From: Thermohalobaculum sp050330995
GTDB lineage: Bacteria; Pseudomonadota; Alphaproteobacteria; Rhodobacterales; Rhodobacteraceae
DNA length: 13,138 nucleotides
Direction: 5' to 3'
Assembly (NCBI GenBank): GCA_050330995.1
Contig: JBHJHI010000100.1
Location: 1-13,138, forward strand
The position numbers were made by a program, and so were the translations under genes. Each line of letters opens with the position of its first letter. The first letter of the stretch is position 1. Of the stretch, positions 13,086 to 13,138 are shown piece after piece. Under the pieces are notes generated by a model, which saw only the letters and a list, made by a program, of their open reading frames with translations, ran no database searches and had not been told where the DNA came from.

Positions 13086-13138
13086 ATGCGCACACGCGCC
13101 GCGGTGGCGTTCGCCGCCGGACAGCCGCTCGACGTGAC
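13086..13138 (+). CDS. Zinc alcohol dehydrogenase, class III-like (5' end only)
   Basis: Only 17 codons are visible: MRTRAAVAFAAGQPLDV. This is the standard opening of medium-chain zinc alcohol dehydrogenases, and especially of class III enzymes, i.e. S-(hydroxymethyl)glutathione dehydrogenase, which usually read M[KR]TRAAVA[FW]xAGxPLxI. That enzyme oxidises the glutathione adduct of formaldehyde using NAD. The start has GGGGAGG about seven bases upstream. The zinc ligands and all class-defining residues lie outside the window, so other alcohol dehydrogenases are possible. Its neighbour pqqA suggests a C1 or alcohol oxidation locus. Confidence 0.6.
   Translation, partial: MRTRAAVAFAAGQPLDV

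Overview
The window looks like chromosomal DNA from a very GC-rich alphaproteobacterium, probably of the order Hyphomicrobiales and possibly related to Methylobacterium or Salinarimonas. That placement is an inference. It rests on the strong G/C bias at third codon positions, a DnaG and a ParE of alphaproteobacterial type, a DUF3572-like gene divergent from a DivK-like regulator, and a pqqA gene next to a class III-type alcohol dehydrogenase. No phage, insertion sequence, CRISPR array, tRNA or rRNA was recognised.

Layout. Positions 1-2435 hold three minus-strand genes: a DUF3572-like protein, a HAD-type hydrolase overlapping it by ATGA, and the 5' three quarters of dnaG (its 3' end is outside the window). 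A divergent single-domain response regulator (2642-3034) follows, then a 315-base gap rich in perfect inverted repeats. Positions 3350-5784 hold a two-gene minus-strand operon: a Rieske/FAD oxidoreductase of the AIF type, and a secreted CAP (SCP/PR1) protein whose GTG start overlaps the oxidoreductase stop. The CAP protein appears to be an internal duplication with one degenerate half. A tiny one-helix membrane protein (5952-6080) and a PAS/degenerate-GGDEF/EAL protein (6243-7988) follow, also on the minus strand.

A divergent intergenic region with a 25-bp tandem repeat separates the EAL gene from a plus-strand FAD amino-acid/amine oxidase-like gene (8328-9647). That gene may be preceded by a 20-codon coupled leader ORF. 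Next come parE (9763-11727, TTG start) and an AT-richer promoter region driving a short GAF-domain protein (12026-12601). pqqA (12810-12902) follows, with a strong hairpin terminator or attenuator behind it. A separate promoter then precedes the first 17 codons of a zinc alcohol dehydrogenase resembling glutathione-dependent formaldehyde dehydrogenase.

How the parts fit. dnaG and parE are housekeeping replication and decatenation genes. The response regulator, EAL protein and GAF protein are signalling modules. The right edge looks like the start of a PQQ-linked alcohol/formaldehyde oxidation locus: the precursor peptide of PQQ, cofactor of methanol and alcohol dehydrogenases, sits next to an enzyme of the formaldehyde oxidation step, while pqqB does not follow it. 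The least explained items are the duplicated CAP protein coupled to a Rieske oxidoreductase, the solitary pqqA, and the tiny membrane protein.
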